64,000 nt of DNA from Centroberyx gerrardi (GCF_048128805.1 NC_136008.1:15975572-16039571); one strand, 5' to 3'; positions 13,201-27,745 are shown, counted from the stretch's first letter. Translations and numbers: made by a program. The notes: generated by a model from the sequence alone, not told the origin.

Positions 13201-16200
13201 AGAGATGGAGAAAAATTCGACCACCCGTTTTGAAAATTAGTGAGGGGTGGTTATAGTCTGTGGAGGTTGTCTTGGTTTATGGTCCGTGGAGGTTGTCTTG
13301 AAACAGTGCCGTTTAGAGTTTATTTTATCATGCCATGCCGTCTCAGAACCTCTGTCAGGAATTCTCATTCTGCAAAGACTAATTACAGTGTAAACACTAC
13401 ATTAAAGTCTGCAGGCCACTCCACTTTAGTATTTACCTTTTCTTCCAAACAATCTTGACATCTTTCTACAGATTGATTTTGTCCAAGGAAACCTCCTTTG
13501 CTGGTGTATATTTGTTTTGAAACTGGCATGCAATTCATGCTGAAATGGATGGATACAGTTTTCAGTGAGCATGGGAATATAGCTCAGTTTGAAAGACAAC
13601 AGAATTGTTTCTCCCTGCAAATGCGACTTCATCTCAGTGAAAATGTGACCATAACCAGGTTTTTCCTCAAAGAAAAAGAAAAATTCAAGGTGCCAAAACA
13701 CTCAACACATACATTATGTATCTGTGGTGACTGTCATAGCAGTCTAAAACTCAAGAGAGGTAACTGACAGTGAACAGAAAATTGAATATCTCACTCTCTC
13801 TCACATCAAAAAAACGCAACCAGGAACCTTTGCTTCATTAGCACATGCATTGGTGCTGAGGAGCGGTCACTCAGTGTCAGTCACCTGCATGGCCGAGCCA
13901 AAGAACCTAATTACTACCACATGGGCCCAAAGGGCCGGAAGAGAATGCTTTTAAGGCAGCCAGAGAGTTATGGCCTCCCAGATCTTTTAGCATATAAAAT
14001 AAACAAGGAAACTGCTACTGCGTGTCTCTTTGTGTGTGTGCGCGCGTGTGTATGTGTGTCTCTGTATCTGTCACTATTTGATTCCTTTGTATTTCATTTT
14101 TAATTTTTGATCATTGTATAACATACCTGACCTTGCAGCCGCATATCTGAAAACCACATTGCATTTTTGGTACACTTCATGTGGCATGAAATGTTCTTTA
14201 GGTTTGCTAATACATACTGAAATTTAGTTAACTTGGGTTACTATGTATACACACAGGTCACAATATAATACATTAAAATAGAAAAGGCACACGCAGTTGC
14301 CTGGAGCTCTTGGAACAGTGCAATACTAATATAATATGTTATTGTATTACAGTGGTGCAGCATATACCTTAAAAATATGACCGTAGCATTTGTGTCTGTG
14401 TGATTCCTACACTGACACCTGAGGAGTGTTGATATTCAGGCTGGGCCAGTACCCAGCAGCTGCCTGGGAGGTGTAATAGGTTGTCTTACAAAGCACAGAC
14501 AGGAAATGAACCCTGGTATCTAGCTTAAATCAGCTACATCTGGACTCAATTATTCATCCTGGTTGTTTTTGGCTAGTGATAAATGATTTAGTCACACTGC
14601 TGACACCATTTTTCAAGGACAAATATAACTATGATATACCCTAAAGTAAAAAAAAAAAAAAAATTCAAAGTAGAGAGTTTGGCTCTTGGATGAGATGCAT
14701 GTCGCAGTTATTCAGCTACAGCTGTGAGCAAAGAAATCCTTCAACATATAATAAGAAATCTTATCAACATTCTGTTATTTTTATGGACAGGATGAGTTAG
14801 TGGTTGATTAAATGTTTGTATGTTTGTATCACCAGTAAGGTTTTGTCTCATTGGTATGTTTTTTTTCTATTAACTATGTGCTTCCACAATAAATACACAC
14901 TATTCTGGAATTTAAAAACAAAGAAAATCCATAATTAAGTTGCTATACCCTTATCTTGACATAGTGATCTGATGTTAAGGTCGATAGGAGTATTTTGTTG
15001 CACTTGCATGCAGGGTTGAGGAGAGCGAAAACATTCAAATATCTTTTCAGTCCAAATCAAACATGGGCATTTCTGTTGAGGCCACAGGAGAAAGTTTAAT
15101 AGCTCCTTGGAGGTTATGAACTGTTGACAGTTAATAAGTCATAAAATTCCCCCTTAAAGAGGATGCTAGATTCCATCTGCAGGGCACCCAGTACAAAGAA
15201 CCGGAAAGTAAATATCTAGCAATGGAAGTGGACTGGAATCTCTCAATGACTGCTCATGTAGAGTCTCTAGAGCGTGTCCCCCAAGGTTTCCTGATTTCTA
15301 GAGGCATGGAGGAAAAATGACCACATTACTGAGTAATTTGCCCTTAAAGTACACTGAGTTTTTTCTCTTTTGGAGAATATGGGGCTTTGAGAGTGGAGTC
15401 GGCGCATTGCAGGCAACTAACCTTGGTGATTACACCTCATATTATTGTACTTGTCATCTATTTTCTTTGGCCCTTGGGCTGTTTGCCATGGTAACAGCAC
15501 ACAGTGGGCTGTCTGGGCTGACCCTGCTGTCTTCTGCATTTCCCAGCTTGGCTGTGATGAAGGGAAGTCTCTGCCCGTGATCCCTAACCCCTGATGAGGA
15601 GGGTTCTCGATTTCAGCTCCAGGTCCCGGGCCTCATATCCCTCCCTGCCCCTTTGCCACCCCCAACCCAACCCCATCCAACTACAAGGGCATCCCTCCCT
15701 TGATTACGGCTCCTATTTTCTGAGCTCTGTGACAGAGCTGCCAAATTGCACCAGATTACTAAAATTGTCCCTTCTGCCCCCACATCTCTCCCAGAGAACA
15801 AGTGCAAGGTCGTCAGCAGCAGAGCCTGAGCCACTTCTGACATTTTGTTTGATGGTGCTTACCAGAGAGCATGACTGCCCGATGTTATTTCTGGGCCCGT
15901 GCGTCCCCATCTTTCAGTGAGGAGCAGTGGTGCTAAGACTAAGATTGCCCATGCTGCTTGGACAGGTGTCCGTGCCATATGCCATGGAAATGGCCTTACC
16001 AAAGGGACTGGGCTGTGAAGCTACCAGGCTCCATGTAGATGCTGAAGTGTGGCTGTAGGTTGGAAAGAGAGTGTTGATTTAAGCCCAGATTCTCTCATGC
16101 AGTGTCACCTGACAACAAAACTGGCCATGTTTTGGGTCACTGTAATCAAAGTTTAAGACATCCTTATCTTGGGGTATCCAGAAAACAAAACTTGTGTTTA

Positions 16201-16650
16201 ATTTGAGTGTTTTTATGTCCTGTGGGGTTGAAAGAAGAAAATATATTTACAAAAGCATGAAAATATTTTATCACTAGCAGCAGGGGCAGCAGTGTTTTAA
16301 TGACCTGATCCACAGGCCTCTGGCTGGCTGCAGGCTTTCTCAAACTGCAAAGAACCCACTGGTCCGCCTGCCAACCCTTGGGGCAGCATTGAGATGAAAC
16401 AGATAAGATAATTGACTCTAATGAAATCCAGAGGGCTGGGTCTGTCTGGACTAGGACTAGCTGGGCCCTTTCTCCCTTTTTTCCCTTTTTTGAAGGGGGT
16501 GTTCCATATTGATCTTGAATTTGAAGAGAGACTGTGGAAGTTGGTCTCTAATTCAAACCAGATCTCGTGCACCAGCCCTGGTAGTCCAGAGCTTTGATAC
16601 TGTTTGAAGTTCTGCAAGTGTACACGGCACCATCGGCCTGCTGGACCCTG

Positions 16651-16662
16651 TTGTCATGACAA
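16651..16662. promoter_or_regulatory. 12-bp perfect palindrome next to a homeodomain-type core
   Basis: TTGTCATGACAA is its own reverse complement and is followed four bases later by TAATTA, the core bound by many homeodomain proteins. The pair sits in a non-coding stretch of higher complexity. This could be a composite regulatory site, but nothing in the sequence alone proves function. Confidence 0.2.
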
Positions 16663-19600
16663 CTCTAATTACCTTGCTTTACGGCCTAGTTTTTACACAG
16701 GAAAGGAGCCATTATGTTCTTTGGGCATTTGCATCTCTCTGGGGCAAGTGTTAAAGGTCAGGAAAATGAACCAAAATAACACATAATATGAATACAACAC
16801 AAACTTTGTGCATTGTTGCTCAATATGCGGGAAAAGGTGACTCACTGCAATACAGAAAATCTAACATTATGGCAAGCGTTTCTTTTGTTAAACATTTCTT
16901 AAATTAGTTACTTAAACATATTTTCCCAAGGACAGTTTGCAGTCCATCATTCTCAAGTATTTCATTGTATTTTATGAAGGTTACAGTAAGGAGAAGCCTC
17001 TGCAATCTACTAGCTTGTGCTATTGTGCATTTTCATACTGACTCTAGACCACTATTAATGGTATGCTACTGTCCACCTTTCTCTCTGTGCACCAATCACT
17101 GATGACTCTACATCCATAGTAGTTTTACAAATTCTTTGTCAAATAAAAAATGCAGGAAAACACATTGTACAATAGACAGCCTTCGTCCTGCTGTATTATT
17201 TTTTTAATACTTTGTTTTTTTCCACAAAAAAACAGTCTAATCACAATACATAATCTATTCTTTTAATGTGGTAATATACTTGTGAAACAAAATAAACACA
17301 ATACTGCTTTTCCTAGCAGGTTCCCAGTTGCATTCAGACATAACCCAAAAAGTTAATGTTGTGCTAGAATTACATGTATATCTTTGCTCTTGGGTAATGT
17401 AGGCTGATACTTGATTATTTGGTTCAAAAACAGCAGAACATTATACCCAGGCTACACTGTTGCTTTCCCACAGTAGATGATTAAAGCTCTAATCAACAAC
17501 CTGTTCATGTATTTTCGAAGGGAAACATGAAAAGCTGCTGATCACCTGCGTCAAAGTAGATATAATGAGCAATGAATTAATTCACTTTGTCAGCGCTTTA
17601 AGTTTTCTTTCCTCTTTATATCCTACAAAAGAAGCATATGCCAACCATTTAAGTCATATACGGCATCCATTTACAAAATGATTTTATAGGATCACTTGAA
17701 TTTATTGGTGTTCATATAGCCTTAATCCATAGTGACACCGAGGTCAGTGGAATTAATAAAGGCATGGGTGAAAGTGTTTTTCTAAGGCAGAGTGGACTTA
17801 TGCAGACTCATTCCTCAGGAATCCAACCGCTCATGGTTACTGTTTCATATAGCATTTCTCTAATCTAATTTCTGTCTTTTACTGGAGTGGGGTTGCTCTA
17901 TGTGATATTGCCAAAGGAATTTCTTAATATGCAATAGTATCCATAAAAGGAATGGAACCTTTGTGTAAAAATGCTAATACAATAACAAAATTAGGTTAAC
18001 CGAACACAGAGATTGAAAGTCAAGTGGGCCAAGTCAGTTAGCACCAGATGTTATCAGACTGACCAGCGCGGTCGGGCAAAGGGCCTGAAGTGGTGTCACA
18101 CTGCCAGGGGTCACAGAGAGCCGGGAATCAAAGGGGGAGCCAGAGGTTGACCAAACACACTGTTCTCCCACTGCCCCCATGTAAAACTATCTGACAAACA
18201 CCAGTGGTCCTCTTTGAACTTGATTTAGCACCAAGGTCACAAACAGCCGGCTCTTCCATTGTGGAGGACGGAGCCAGCACCCTGATGACATGGAGATAGA
18301 CGAGATAAGCTCAGGTTAACGTCGTCTTACATAGTAGATATCAGTAGATTCTTGATGGGGTTTCCTACAGGAATCAGGGTGCAAACAGAAATATTCCACT
18401 GTGCTAAAATCTTAAGCAACATTTCAGACTGTTAACCAGGGCGACCCTGGAAGTATTCAATGTGTATGTGTAAATATGTGCATGTTAAATTTGTGTCGAT
18501 AACCACCTCTCACCAACCCAGTGTTATTTTGACAATTTATACTTATATATACATTAATATTAGTAATATATACTGTAGTACTATTACTTCAATTGTCTTT
18601 GAAGTAATCTGCCTGCAAAATCAGCATAAACATCAGTGAAAATATGTAATATTATTGGTAATATACTTATAACAACAAACTCAAAACTCTGTTAAATCAA
18701 CAGTTTTTATGTCTGGTGATGTACAGTGCAATAAATTATCATAATTACATCAAGTCATCAAGAAAATACATCCAACTTATCTGACAAAGCACATTTCAAC
18801 ACAAAACCATATCATTATCAACTAAACAACCATAAAACTAATTATAGCAGATGATACAAAAAAGAACCTTGTTTTTCATGTTGTTATTATTGTTGCTCTT
18901 GTTGTCATGTGACCAGGTGACTCTTCTGTCTGCGGATTGAGGGATCCTGACGCCATATGTGAGGAGTCAGCGTCCCGTACCGACGCCCCTGCTGGGATAT
19001 GAGGGAACAGATGATGAGTCATAACGTATATGGAAGATTAAAGACAGGCTAGAGTCTGTCAGGCTCCCAGTTCCTAAAGCAACAGATATCAACACTGATC
19101 ATGTTTACGCCTGGCCTGCTAAGTGACTTACAATATGGCAACACATGAAAAAAAATGTCATTAAAATGAATTCACTCAATGTACACAATAGCTTTCTGTC
19201 CAAAACAGATTTCAAGTGATGTTTGCGCTTGTTTGCTAATTTGCTTATAGATTCCCCACGAGCAGTTCAACTGTTTATTTCCTTTTCTCTGAGAAGTTTT
19301 AGATGTATTCATAATATTTGGTAGTTGTTTAAATCAGTTTGATGGTGCTGGACAGGATTTTAGCAGCACTTCTGTGATATGTAGTGGCTTACAGTTTTAA
19401 TTTAGATACAGTTTAGATTTTTATGGTCGGTGGCCTACAACTACAATTTTTTAATACTGCATTTTGTAGTTTATGCATTCCTAAATGTTCTATCTACACC
19501 ACCTTGTGATGAATCTATTATGTCCCCGTGTTCAGACTGAAATAACTTTACTGCCACTGCGTTTTTTAATTCGGTCTGTAGTTGTAAAGGAACAAGGTGT

Positions 19601-20294
19601 TGCAGTGACTGTCAGTTTGATTTCCTCTGCTTCCTCCTATGCCCCTAATTGTTGAGACGGAACTGAATCAGTTAAAAGTAAAGCAGTTGGTGCAGAAGGA
19701 ATAAGGAGATCATTGTACCACGAGGTAACAACACATCAATTATCAGTGTGACATGAGTGTCCCAGTATGCAGTGTTGGCGGGACTGGTGGGCCACCAGGT
19801 TAATGAAGGCAGGGGATTAACACCCGGGGAGTGGAGCGCCTCAGGGACGGGACAGGGGATGCTGTCATTAGAGCCTGTTAGCCCCGTTAGCCCTGGGCCA
19901 TACCAGGCCTGCATGCTTCACTCACTCACTCACTTTGGGACAAATTGTGTTCTGCCTCACTCAGGGACTTCACATCCAGTGAGAGATTATTTCTGTCAGT
20001 TGAGCTATTGAAAGTTTTCTATTAAGAACTTTAAAAAAATATACTTTGGATACTATGACAGATTGATTTAATCTACTATTTTCTATGGATTATAACTTTC
20101 ACAGCATATTGGGACATGTATTCAAGTTACTGCCATATGTGCTTTAGGTGCTTCACTGGATAGCGTGGTTCGGCCTCTGAAATGAGTGAAACAGTCACGA
20201 AAGTAAAACAGTTTACATTCTATAGTGAGGTATTCTTTTTCTCTATTCCCTCAGAAAATAATCATTTCTATTTCATGCTCAAACAGTGACTACA

Positions 20295-20296
<2 letters not shown>

Positions 20297-20329
<33 letters not shown>
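20297..20329. repeat. (TA)n microsatellite
   Basis: About 33 bases of uninterrupted TA. Confidence 0.97.
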
Positions 20330-20331
<2 letters not shown>

Positions 20332-23300
20332 CATCTTGATTGAACATAAACAGGAACATTTGAAATCATTGTGTTGGACTACAACTGCCCTCCACTTCAT
20401 CTGTATGTTTATACTTCCTGCGAGAGGCCCTCTATTTATGGACAACTGGAGAACACAAATAATCATCCCTCTCAAGTGAAAAATCTGCTTTTATTATCCG
20501 CAAAGTTTTGCCATGCCATTGTGTACTCTCACGCTGCCTCCTGATTGCCTGTTTATTATTACAGAGCTGCTGCTGAGCCAATGGGGAACCGGCCAATTCC
20601 AAAAGGTGCCAAGCCATTCCCAGCCATTTCCTGTCTGTGACATCATTGTGTATTCCCCTAAAGCACACTGATCCGTGTCTTGTCTGCAGCCTGGGTGGCA
20701 CACATCACACACAAAGAGGGCTAAACACAAGGTGCACAAGTTTTTAATATGCCCTTTGGACGTGTATCAAAGGACATTTTTGGTCCTGGATACGATCACA
20801 TGCCATGCCTGAATCATGGCGTCATTCTTCATGACCGTTGCACGTTTCAAATGTGATGAAACGCTGACCTGTTATGGTTTCAGATTTTGAGTTGAAATCT
20901 GTAATTTGCCAACTTAAACATGGTGTGTGTCCACAGGCCTTCAACCAGATTCAAACAAACATCCATTTAACATTTTCTCAAATAGCCAAAGGCCTGCAAT
21001 CCCTGTTGCGTCCTTTTTATCCAAAAATCTCATGAAATAAACTGCCAACATGGTAACGGTGCAAAGGAATCTGAATTTGGAAGGCAATGTTGCAGAAGAG
21101 AGTTTTATATATGATTTATTATTGTTTTTGCCAGAATCAAACAATCAAAATCAAACCTCGCCCCAAATGTTTCCCTCAATGAAGGTAAACAATGGATTAT
21201 AGCAATGATTGACTGTTTTTTTGGGTTAGGGTTCATCTACCACACCAATTCTCCATAATAAGAACTCCACACATTCTTAAATGCAAAGGTACATGATCAA
21301 AACAAATTTTCTTCTGCTTTTGGAAGATAAGATAAGAGATAAATCAGTGCAGCTTTAGCTTGTCTGAAAGACTGAGCTGTAACCAGTAAATCAACGAAGA
21401 AAAAGGTCAGTCAATAATTCTACCAAATGTTTTTGACGCCAAATGCCCAGCCATTCCTATCACTCTTTGGCTCATATGTTTACATAAATCAAAGTGCGCT
21501 GCAGGTGTCTGCATCACTTAGACATCAAGTGCTGCTGGACTGAGCAGAAAAGGTTTCTTGGCATGTAACACGTAAACGTTTCTCTGAGGTTTGTGTCTCA
21601 GATCAAACTAATATACAGACAAGGTTTTATCTTCAGGACAAAATCTACAATTCTGTTATTATAACCATGATTTTGAGCAGTTTGATCAATGTGTTATGTG
21701 TTGACAACTCTCTCCCAAAACTACAACCCAGATAATCAAGACTGTAATCTGCAATGCCATCAAGAGATAGTTATGGAGTTGCTCAATTGATAATGAGAGG
21801 AAAGCAGACTTCGTGGATCCTATATGATGTTGGAGCTTTTACAGCCAACTCAGCTTCATATCATAGTAGAGATAACAGCTCTGAAGCAGAGAATGTGGCC
21901 CCATCACTCTTGGTTCTGCTGCATTTTCTACACAGTGGGTCTCCACTTCGTTGTCCAAGGAGCTCTCTGCTTCCAGTTTTGGAACAGATCTGTTCATGTA
22001 GATAATAAGGGAACAAACTACCAAGGGACCAAGCTAATAGGAAATGTATGAGTTTAGTTCATCCTAAACTTACAGTACACTTTTACATCCACAGCAAAAT
22101 TGTATCTTTAATTCACAGTCAGACAAATTCATCTTGTCATAGTGCAACACACTATCAGCTCCAGTACTATAAATCAATAGTTTTTCTGCTCCAACTGCAA
22201 AAACCAGTGCAGGCTAAAGCTATAAGATAGTTGCATAGACGGCCGCTGCCATCTTTCTCCGCGGACTACAGTGAACGGATACGGGGGGATTGGGAAACAT
22301 GAAATTCTATCTTGTATTCTTTGAATGTGTTCTTCATTATTTCATGCCAGATCTGTTGGTCTTATCATTCAAAAAAGCACACAGCCCCAGGCAGCTGCTC
22401 ATTTCCAACAACAGCAACAGTAAAGGCCAATGGATCCAACAGGTACTCACAGCTGAGAAGCTCTAAGCTAGAAGAGGTGGAAGCTTTACTTCTAGTGGAT
22501 GATAACCACTTTCTTCATGGTAAGCATGACTAGCATTTAGCTTGGTTTGCTCTTTTTTTTTTCTCAACCACACTATAGGCGTAGAGGCCAGTGTTGCTAC
22601 ACTAAAGGCAATCATAGACCAGTAACAGAGTTGCCGTAGTGTACCAAAAAGTCTAATTTCAAATTTTCCATGTTGAAGACGGAGTCACTTTTCATCCATC
22701 ACAACTGTTACAGAATCAAAGATCACTCTCAGATGTGGGCATGCACTTGATGTTGATGGTACACAATTTGGCTGCTTTCAACTTGATTTAAGTCTTTTTT
22801 TTTTGCAGGTGACGACTGATCCTGCATTTCACATATGTATTAAATAAGATGCCTTCTCAACAAAGAGCTACATTATTCATAGATGTTAATGTATTCAAAT
22901 AATCAGCTGACTCCAGATGCAGGAGGCATGCACGGAAAGCTCTCTGTTTCTGTTTAGCCTCTCCTCTATTTCCTTGCCTGAAGTGCAGTACTGTACTTTG
23001 ATGTTGTCTCCAGCTCAGCTACTCCTGGGTTTGAGCGTTCACTTTCTGTGGCATTGTTAGAGGCATGTATAAAACTGTGCAGCCTGAAAAGGTGTGATTT
23101 CCTACAAAGTTCTTTCATTTGTCATTAAGACTCATTAAGAATTGTTCCAAGTGGAGTTAGAAATGCTCAGTTGGCAGCAAAGTTTGCACCTGCCTCTCTC
23201 CTGTTGGTCTCTCAGAAATAAACATATTTATGTAACAAAATAAATCAACTTGAGTTGTTTCAAGATATTAATATTGTTACAGTTAATCTGAGGGCTCCAA

Positions 23301-23777
23301 CATAATGATTTATCAGTTACACCACCGTTTGTTTTTTTCAAGCAGGCTACTTGCAATTGGAAAATACATAATTCAAATGAAGCGAGAGTAGACAGATGTA
23401 ATTTAGAATTGACTATAAAGTGACTTGACGCTACGGGTGTTACAATTCTTTACAAGCGCAATATAGGATAAATTGAAATAATTATAAGGAGGCAAAAATA
23501 ATAAATCTGACATGATCGATACTGAAGCCAAAATATATTTTTAGTCATTTTTCAGTATCCTGTCTGACTTGCTATCACCTGTCAGTTACAGACACAAGTG
23601 AATTATTTCACATTATTTAGTTATTTGGTTATTTCTATATTTGGTTACAAAACATTGTGAAGAGTTTTCAGACAAATGGAAACAATATATATATATATTT
23701 TTTGCGCAAGGCTTCCATGCATATAAAGCCTAAAGCAAGGCCCAATTATACTAGCATTAACACGAGACATTAAAGAT

Positions 23778-23842
23778 TCATAATAATACAAATAATACAA
23801 ATAATAATAAACATAATAATCATAATAATAATTTAAATAATT
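23778..23842. repeat. (AAT)n-like AT-rich repeat
   Basis: Imperfect AAT/AATAC trinucleotide-type repeat of about 65 bases. It accounts for the Tyr-rich minus-strand open frame over it. Confidence 0.85.
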
Positions 23843-24226
23843 TGTTAGGTTACATTTCTTTAAATCCATTGGTCTAAAAGATAATACATATCAAACATAA
23901 GACAAACTAATGATAAGCCTATCAAAGAAATGAGCGATAATAAGTTTCTTCCTACTTTTTGGAATCATGTCACGTTAGAGATCATAAAAAAAATCGAAGA
24001 AAAGTGAAATATGCCTATTGATAGTATAGTCATTTTTTTATTTGTTTATTTGTTATTTGTTATTTGTATTAAGAAAGTTTGACATAAATACTACTAGGCT
24101 TGGTAAGGTGCTTTATGCGTGTGTAACTGCAGTTTTTCTCAAATAGCCAGATCTTGATAAATTGGTTATAAATTGAATTCTGCTCTCTTTTTCTTCAGAC
24201 TCCCCCCTCTTCCATCCTCCTCCCTC

Positions 24227-24245
24227 CACACACACACACACACAC

Positions 24246-24316
<71 letters not shown>
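24227..24316. repeat. (CA)n microsatellite
   Basis: Ninety bases of CA repeat with a single G interruption at 24250. The Cys-Val open frame on the minus strand is an artefact of the repeat. Confidence 0.98.
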
Positions 24317-24318
<2 letters not shown>

Positions 24319-25786
24319 AAAAAAGCAAAAAAAAAAGCCTGAAACTAGTCTCTGATTGACGACAGTAGGCCCGGACTGTTGGAAGCTCTAGAAAAACATC
24401 CTGATCTTCACATATCGCCTCACAGAATTAAATACTTTCGCCTTAATAACTCCACATAGGATTAACCCAGTGTGTGCGGTAGGCTGTTTGCTTTTGCTTC
24501 GCCTACCTTTATCTCGGCGCGGTCAGACCAAAACCCATAGTAACCAATGGTCGTTGCAGGTGGCGGCGGCCCTTTTTAAAAATCCATTTTGATCAGAGCT
24601 TCTCGTTGAGCTGCTGTCTGTCTGTGCATGCAGATCCATACTGTAAGTCTGTGGAAGTAAAGCCACTCCGAGCTCTCTCTCTGCAGAGCAATGCACTGGA
24701 AGGCGAGTCTCTGCACAGTCTGAACATCTGCTCATTTCACGTGACTTTTTAAAAATACTAACATCTGTTCTAAATAGGTTTCATTCTGTGCCTCTGCATC
24801 GTGTCAATTGCCAACTCCTCTCCCTGCAAAAAAAGAGGGAAACTTATTTGAGGATATTGTATTGCATAAGGGAGTTGAATTGGATTTTTTTTTTTTAAGT
24901 ATAATTACATATCATGAATAGGCTGCAACTTGCATTTGTTGTATTTATTTGTTGTGTATTAAATGGAAAACCTAAATTTCAAAAGTTGCCAAAAAAGTAG
25001 CCTATTTTACTTGATCTATGGCCTAGACTGTATTTGTCAAGCATTTTTTTTCCAAAGTGAGAAAAGCCTGTGTACAGACCTACAGCCTACCTTGCGTGGC
25101 CCAAGCCTCCTTAAATTTCATAGACATCTGGGGATTCCATACATGCCTCGCAAGCCAATTACACACCTTCAAACGGGCACACGCTTTGATTCAAGGAGGG
25201 ATAGAAAGTTAGAAACACTTTCCCAGACCAGTACGGGCAATCAGACCCCGATAACCGTATGAAATATTTTTTTTTTAGTGCCAATAAGCCAACTAACTTA
25301 TAGGCTATATATGACAAGCACAACAACACTGAAAGCCTTGTCTGTTATTCGGTTATTAGGCTTTATGTTGCGCTGGGGATCCACAAATTCACTAAGGATT
25401 AATGTTAATACAAGGGCTAATTGACGTGACATCTCCCATTTATGTTTTGATCGCTGCTTTATTTCACCATAGGGCAGCTATTGTGTGTGTATGCTATACT
25501 ACAATGTATAGGCCTAACTGTAGGAGGGCAAGTAGTGTTTGTTGGATCTTTTCGGGTTTGAGAGAAATTTCCCCAACAACAGCGTATGTTATCCAGGACA
25601 ATTACTGCAGTATTGTTTATGTTTCGATGGCACAGCGCAGCTATTGGCACAAGACTATTAAAGATATTGAGCACAGGCCTAATGGTAGGTTGACATGACC
25701 TCAGTATTATTTATTTACTTAATGTAGTTTAAGGCCCGATCCTTAATTGAGTGTAAACAAAGGCAGCCCCGTAGAAAAAAAATAGC

Positions 25787-25893
<107 letters not shown>

Positions 25894-26516
25894 TTGTATA
25901 GGCTCTTTTACTGTTATCAAAATTCAGTTTCTGATATTTGCTGCATGAATTTTTACAGCAATGAAAGATTTATTAGGCTACTTTAAAATGTTGGTAAACA
26001 TTGGCGTTACTAAAATACTTTTATTTTTCAAATATAACTTCTGAAATTTACCAACACTGGGACTTGGATAAAATAATTATGGAGTTTCGTAGCTGTATTT
26101 TTTCATTTTCTACTTTTTTTTATTTATTTTTTTTATTTAAATAAAAATAGCCTAAATGTTTCCCCTCGTGTTTCGTGTAAGATGCAGCTGCTAAAGCATG
26201 CCAATAATAACTTAAATTGTTTTCCCAAGTGACTGTCGATAGTGGAAGCTGTTGTCGTTAAACCTGATGTGAAGCAGGTCCACTTGTACATATTATGGCA
26301 GGTAGATGCATGTCAGCTATTTATTTTAGGTCATTTCATATATAATGAATACCAAATGTCTGTCTATTTTTGTTGCTGAGACTGGCCTACTCTGCCATAT
26401 GTAAGTGTTTTTTTTTTTTAGAAAGTTCATGAAACTAGATTAACAATCAACAAATTATATTAAATATTCATAGTACAGAAACGAGGTAAAAGGCAATAAA
26501 TTCCATCGTCATTTTC

Positions 26517-26522
26517 TTTAAT
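26517..26522 (-). promoter_or_regulatory. Probable twist1 polyadenylation signal (ATTAAA)
   Basis: Read on the minus strand this is ATTAAA, the commonest variant signal. It lies about 465 bases beyond the proposed 3'UTR splice acceptor, a reasonable length for the second, non-coding exon of a twist gene. No closer minus-strand AATAAA was noticed. Confidence 0.45.
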
Positions 26523-26986
26523 GCAAAAAAATATACAAAAATTTACATAAAGATAATAAAAATAGGAATGTATTTCAGACACAGGATCTATTCCTCAATG
26601 TAACACGTTTCACCAATAAATAAATAAATGTATTCTGAAAACATTTTTTGCACAGGTTAGATCCACAAGTCAACCTACTGTGAGCTACACCACCCACTGA
26701 CAGTCTCACACAAAAACTGAGACAACTGCTTCGATGCACTTTGACCTCCACAGAAACAAGTCCAAAGGCATGCATTAAAAACATACATTTCCAACATTCG
26801 TCGTCAACAATAAGAAAACATATCAGAATGGAGTGTAGTGAGCCAACACTGCAAGTCCCCACCGGGCCTTGCAAAGTCATCCCGAAAGCCTCTGTCCTCT
26901 TTGGTTTAAATAGTGTTCTCCCATGTATCCAGCATTGGACTCCAGATTTGTCCCGTCAAGATTTGATAAGTAGAATCAGCAGTCAC

Positions 26987-27212
26987 CTGTGGGTCAGACA
27001 AGGCATTAATTATCACTAAACGGTGCATAAACACAAGTGAGATACACTGTTGCAGAATGTTGGACTATATTCTACTTGGTTGCATTAAAGAATAAAAACC
27101 CAGTAAAGCCCTATAAAAAGACCTGTTTTCTGCATTATTATTTGCCCATATTATGTAGGTAAGTTAGGGCCTTCTTCAGTTTGGAAGGCGACAGTTAGAA
27201 AACCGTGCATAC
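26987..27212 (-). other. twist1: Proposed 3'UTR intron of twist1
   Basis: Vertebrate TWIST1 has one coding exon followed by a short intron and a non-coding exon. On the minus strand the donor ATG/GTATGC is 26 bases after the stop codon, and the acceptor CTGACCCACAG is 226 bases downstream. The placement is from motif and family structure; no transcript was seen. Confidence 0.5.
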
Positions 27213-27238
27213 CATTTTGGGCATTATTTCTCCAGATG

Positions 27239-27745
27239 CTAGTGAGATGTTGACATGGACCAAGCGCCCTCCATCCTCCATACAGAGAAGGCGTAGCTCA
27301 ATCTCTCATGAGCCACATAACTACAACTTGCCATTTTGGAGTCCAGCTCGTCGCTTTGCAGCACTTGGCAGAGGAAATCGATGTATCTGGCCGCGAGTTT
27401 GAGGGTCTGTATTTTGCTGAGTTTATCTGAGGGCAAAGTGGGGATAATTTTCCGCAAAGCTGCGAAAGCCTCGTTGAGTGACTGAGTCCTCTGTCGCTCC
27501 CGGACGTTGGCCATGACTCTCTGCGTCTGCAGCTCTTCGAAAGACTGGGGGCTGCTGCTGCTGGATTTCTTCCCTCTTTTCCCAGGGGTCGGGCTATCTG
27601 AATCCTCCCCGTTTTTCCTGCTTGATCTCCTTTTCCTCCCACATCTCTTCGGCTGCCTATCCAGTTCCCCCTCGCTGTTGCTCAGGCTGTCCACCGGAGA
27701 GACAGGAGAGCTGCTCGACTCTTCCCCCATAATTTCCTCAGACAT
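27239..27745 (-). CDS. twist1: Twist-family bHLH transcription factor, Twist1 type
   Basis: Nuclear transcription factor that dimerises with E proteins, binds E-boxes and directs mesenchymal, cranial neural crest and skeletal programmes. The 168-residue protein starts [18 protein letters not shown]. Basic nuclear-localisation patches lie at about 37-44 and 55-60. The bHLH domain spans about 75-128, with DNA-contacting Glu83, Arg84 and Arg86 in NVRERQRTQ and helix 2 in [18 protein letters not shown]. The C-terminal Twist/WR box is at 148-168 ([17 protein letters not shown]), ending STSH. Nothing is broken. The open frame reaches a GTG at 27751, but the first ATG is at 27745. Met6 (27730-27728) has a better initiation context and lines up with TWIST1/TWIST2 starts, so a 163-residue product is possible. 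SLSNSEGE and the bHLH favour Twist1 over Twist2. Which teleost twist1 co-orthologue (a or b) this is cannot be settled here. Synteny with tmem196, macc1 and abcb5 supports twist1. Confidence 0.96.
   Translation of the reverse strand: MSEEIMGEESSSSPVSPVDSLSNSEGELDRQPKRCGRKRRSSRKNGEDSDSPTPGKRGKKSSSSSPQSFEELQTQRVMANVRERQRTQSLNEAFAALRKIIPTLPSDKLSKIQTLKLAARYIDFLCQVLQSDELDSKMASCSYVAHERLSYAFSVWRMEGAWSMSTSH

Noticed and set aside
12494-13256. Cluster of overlapping open frames in several phases
   Set aside because: GC-richer and purine-skewed sequence depletes stops in many frames at once; no single frame shows domain or splice logic.
24113-24328. Cys-Val repeat open frame
   Set aside because: Direct translation of the CA microsatellite.
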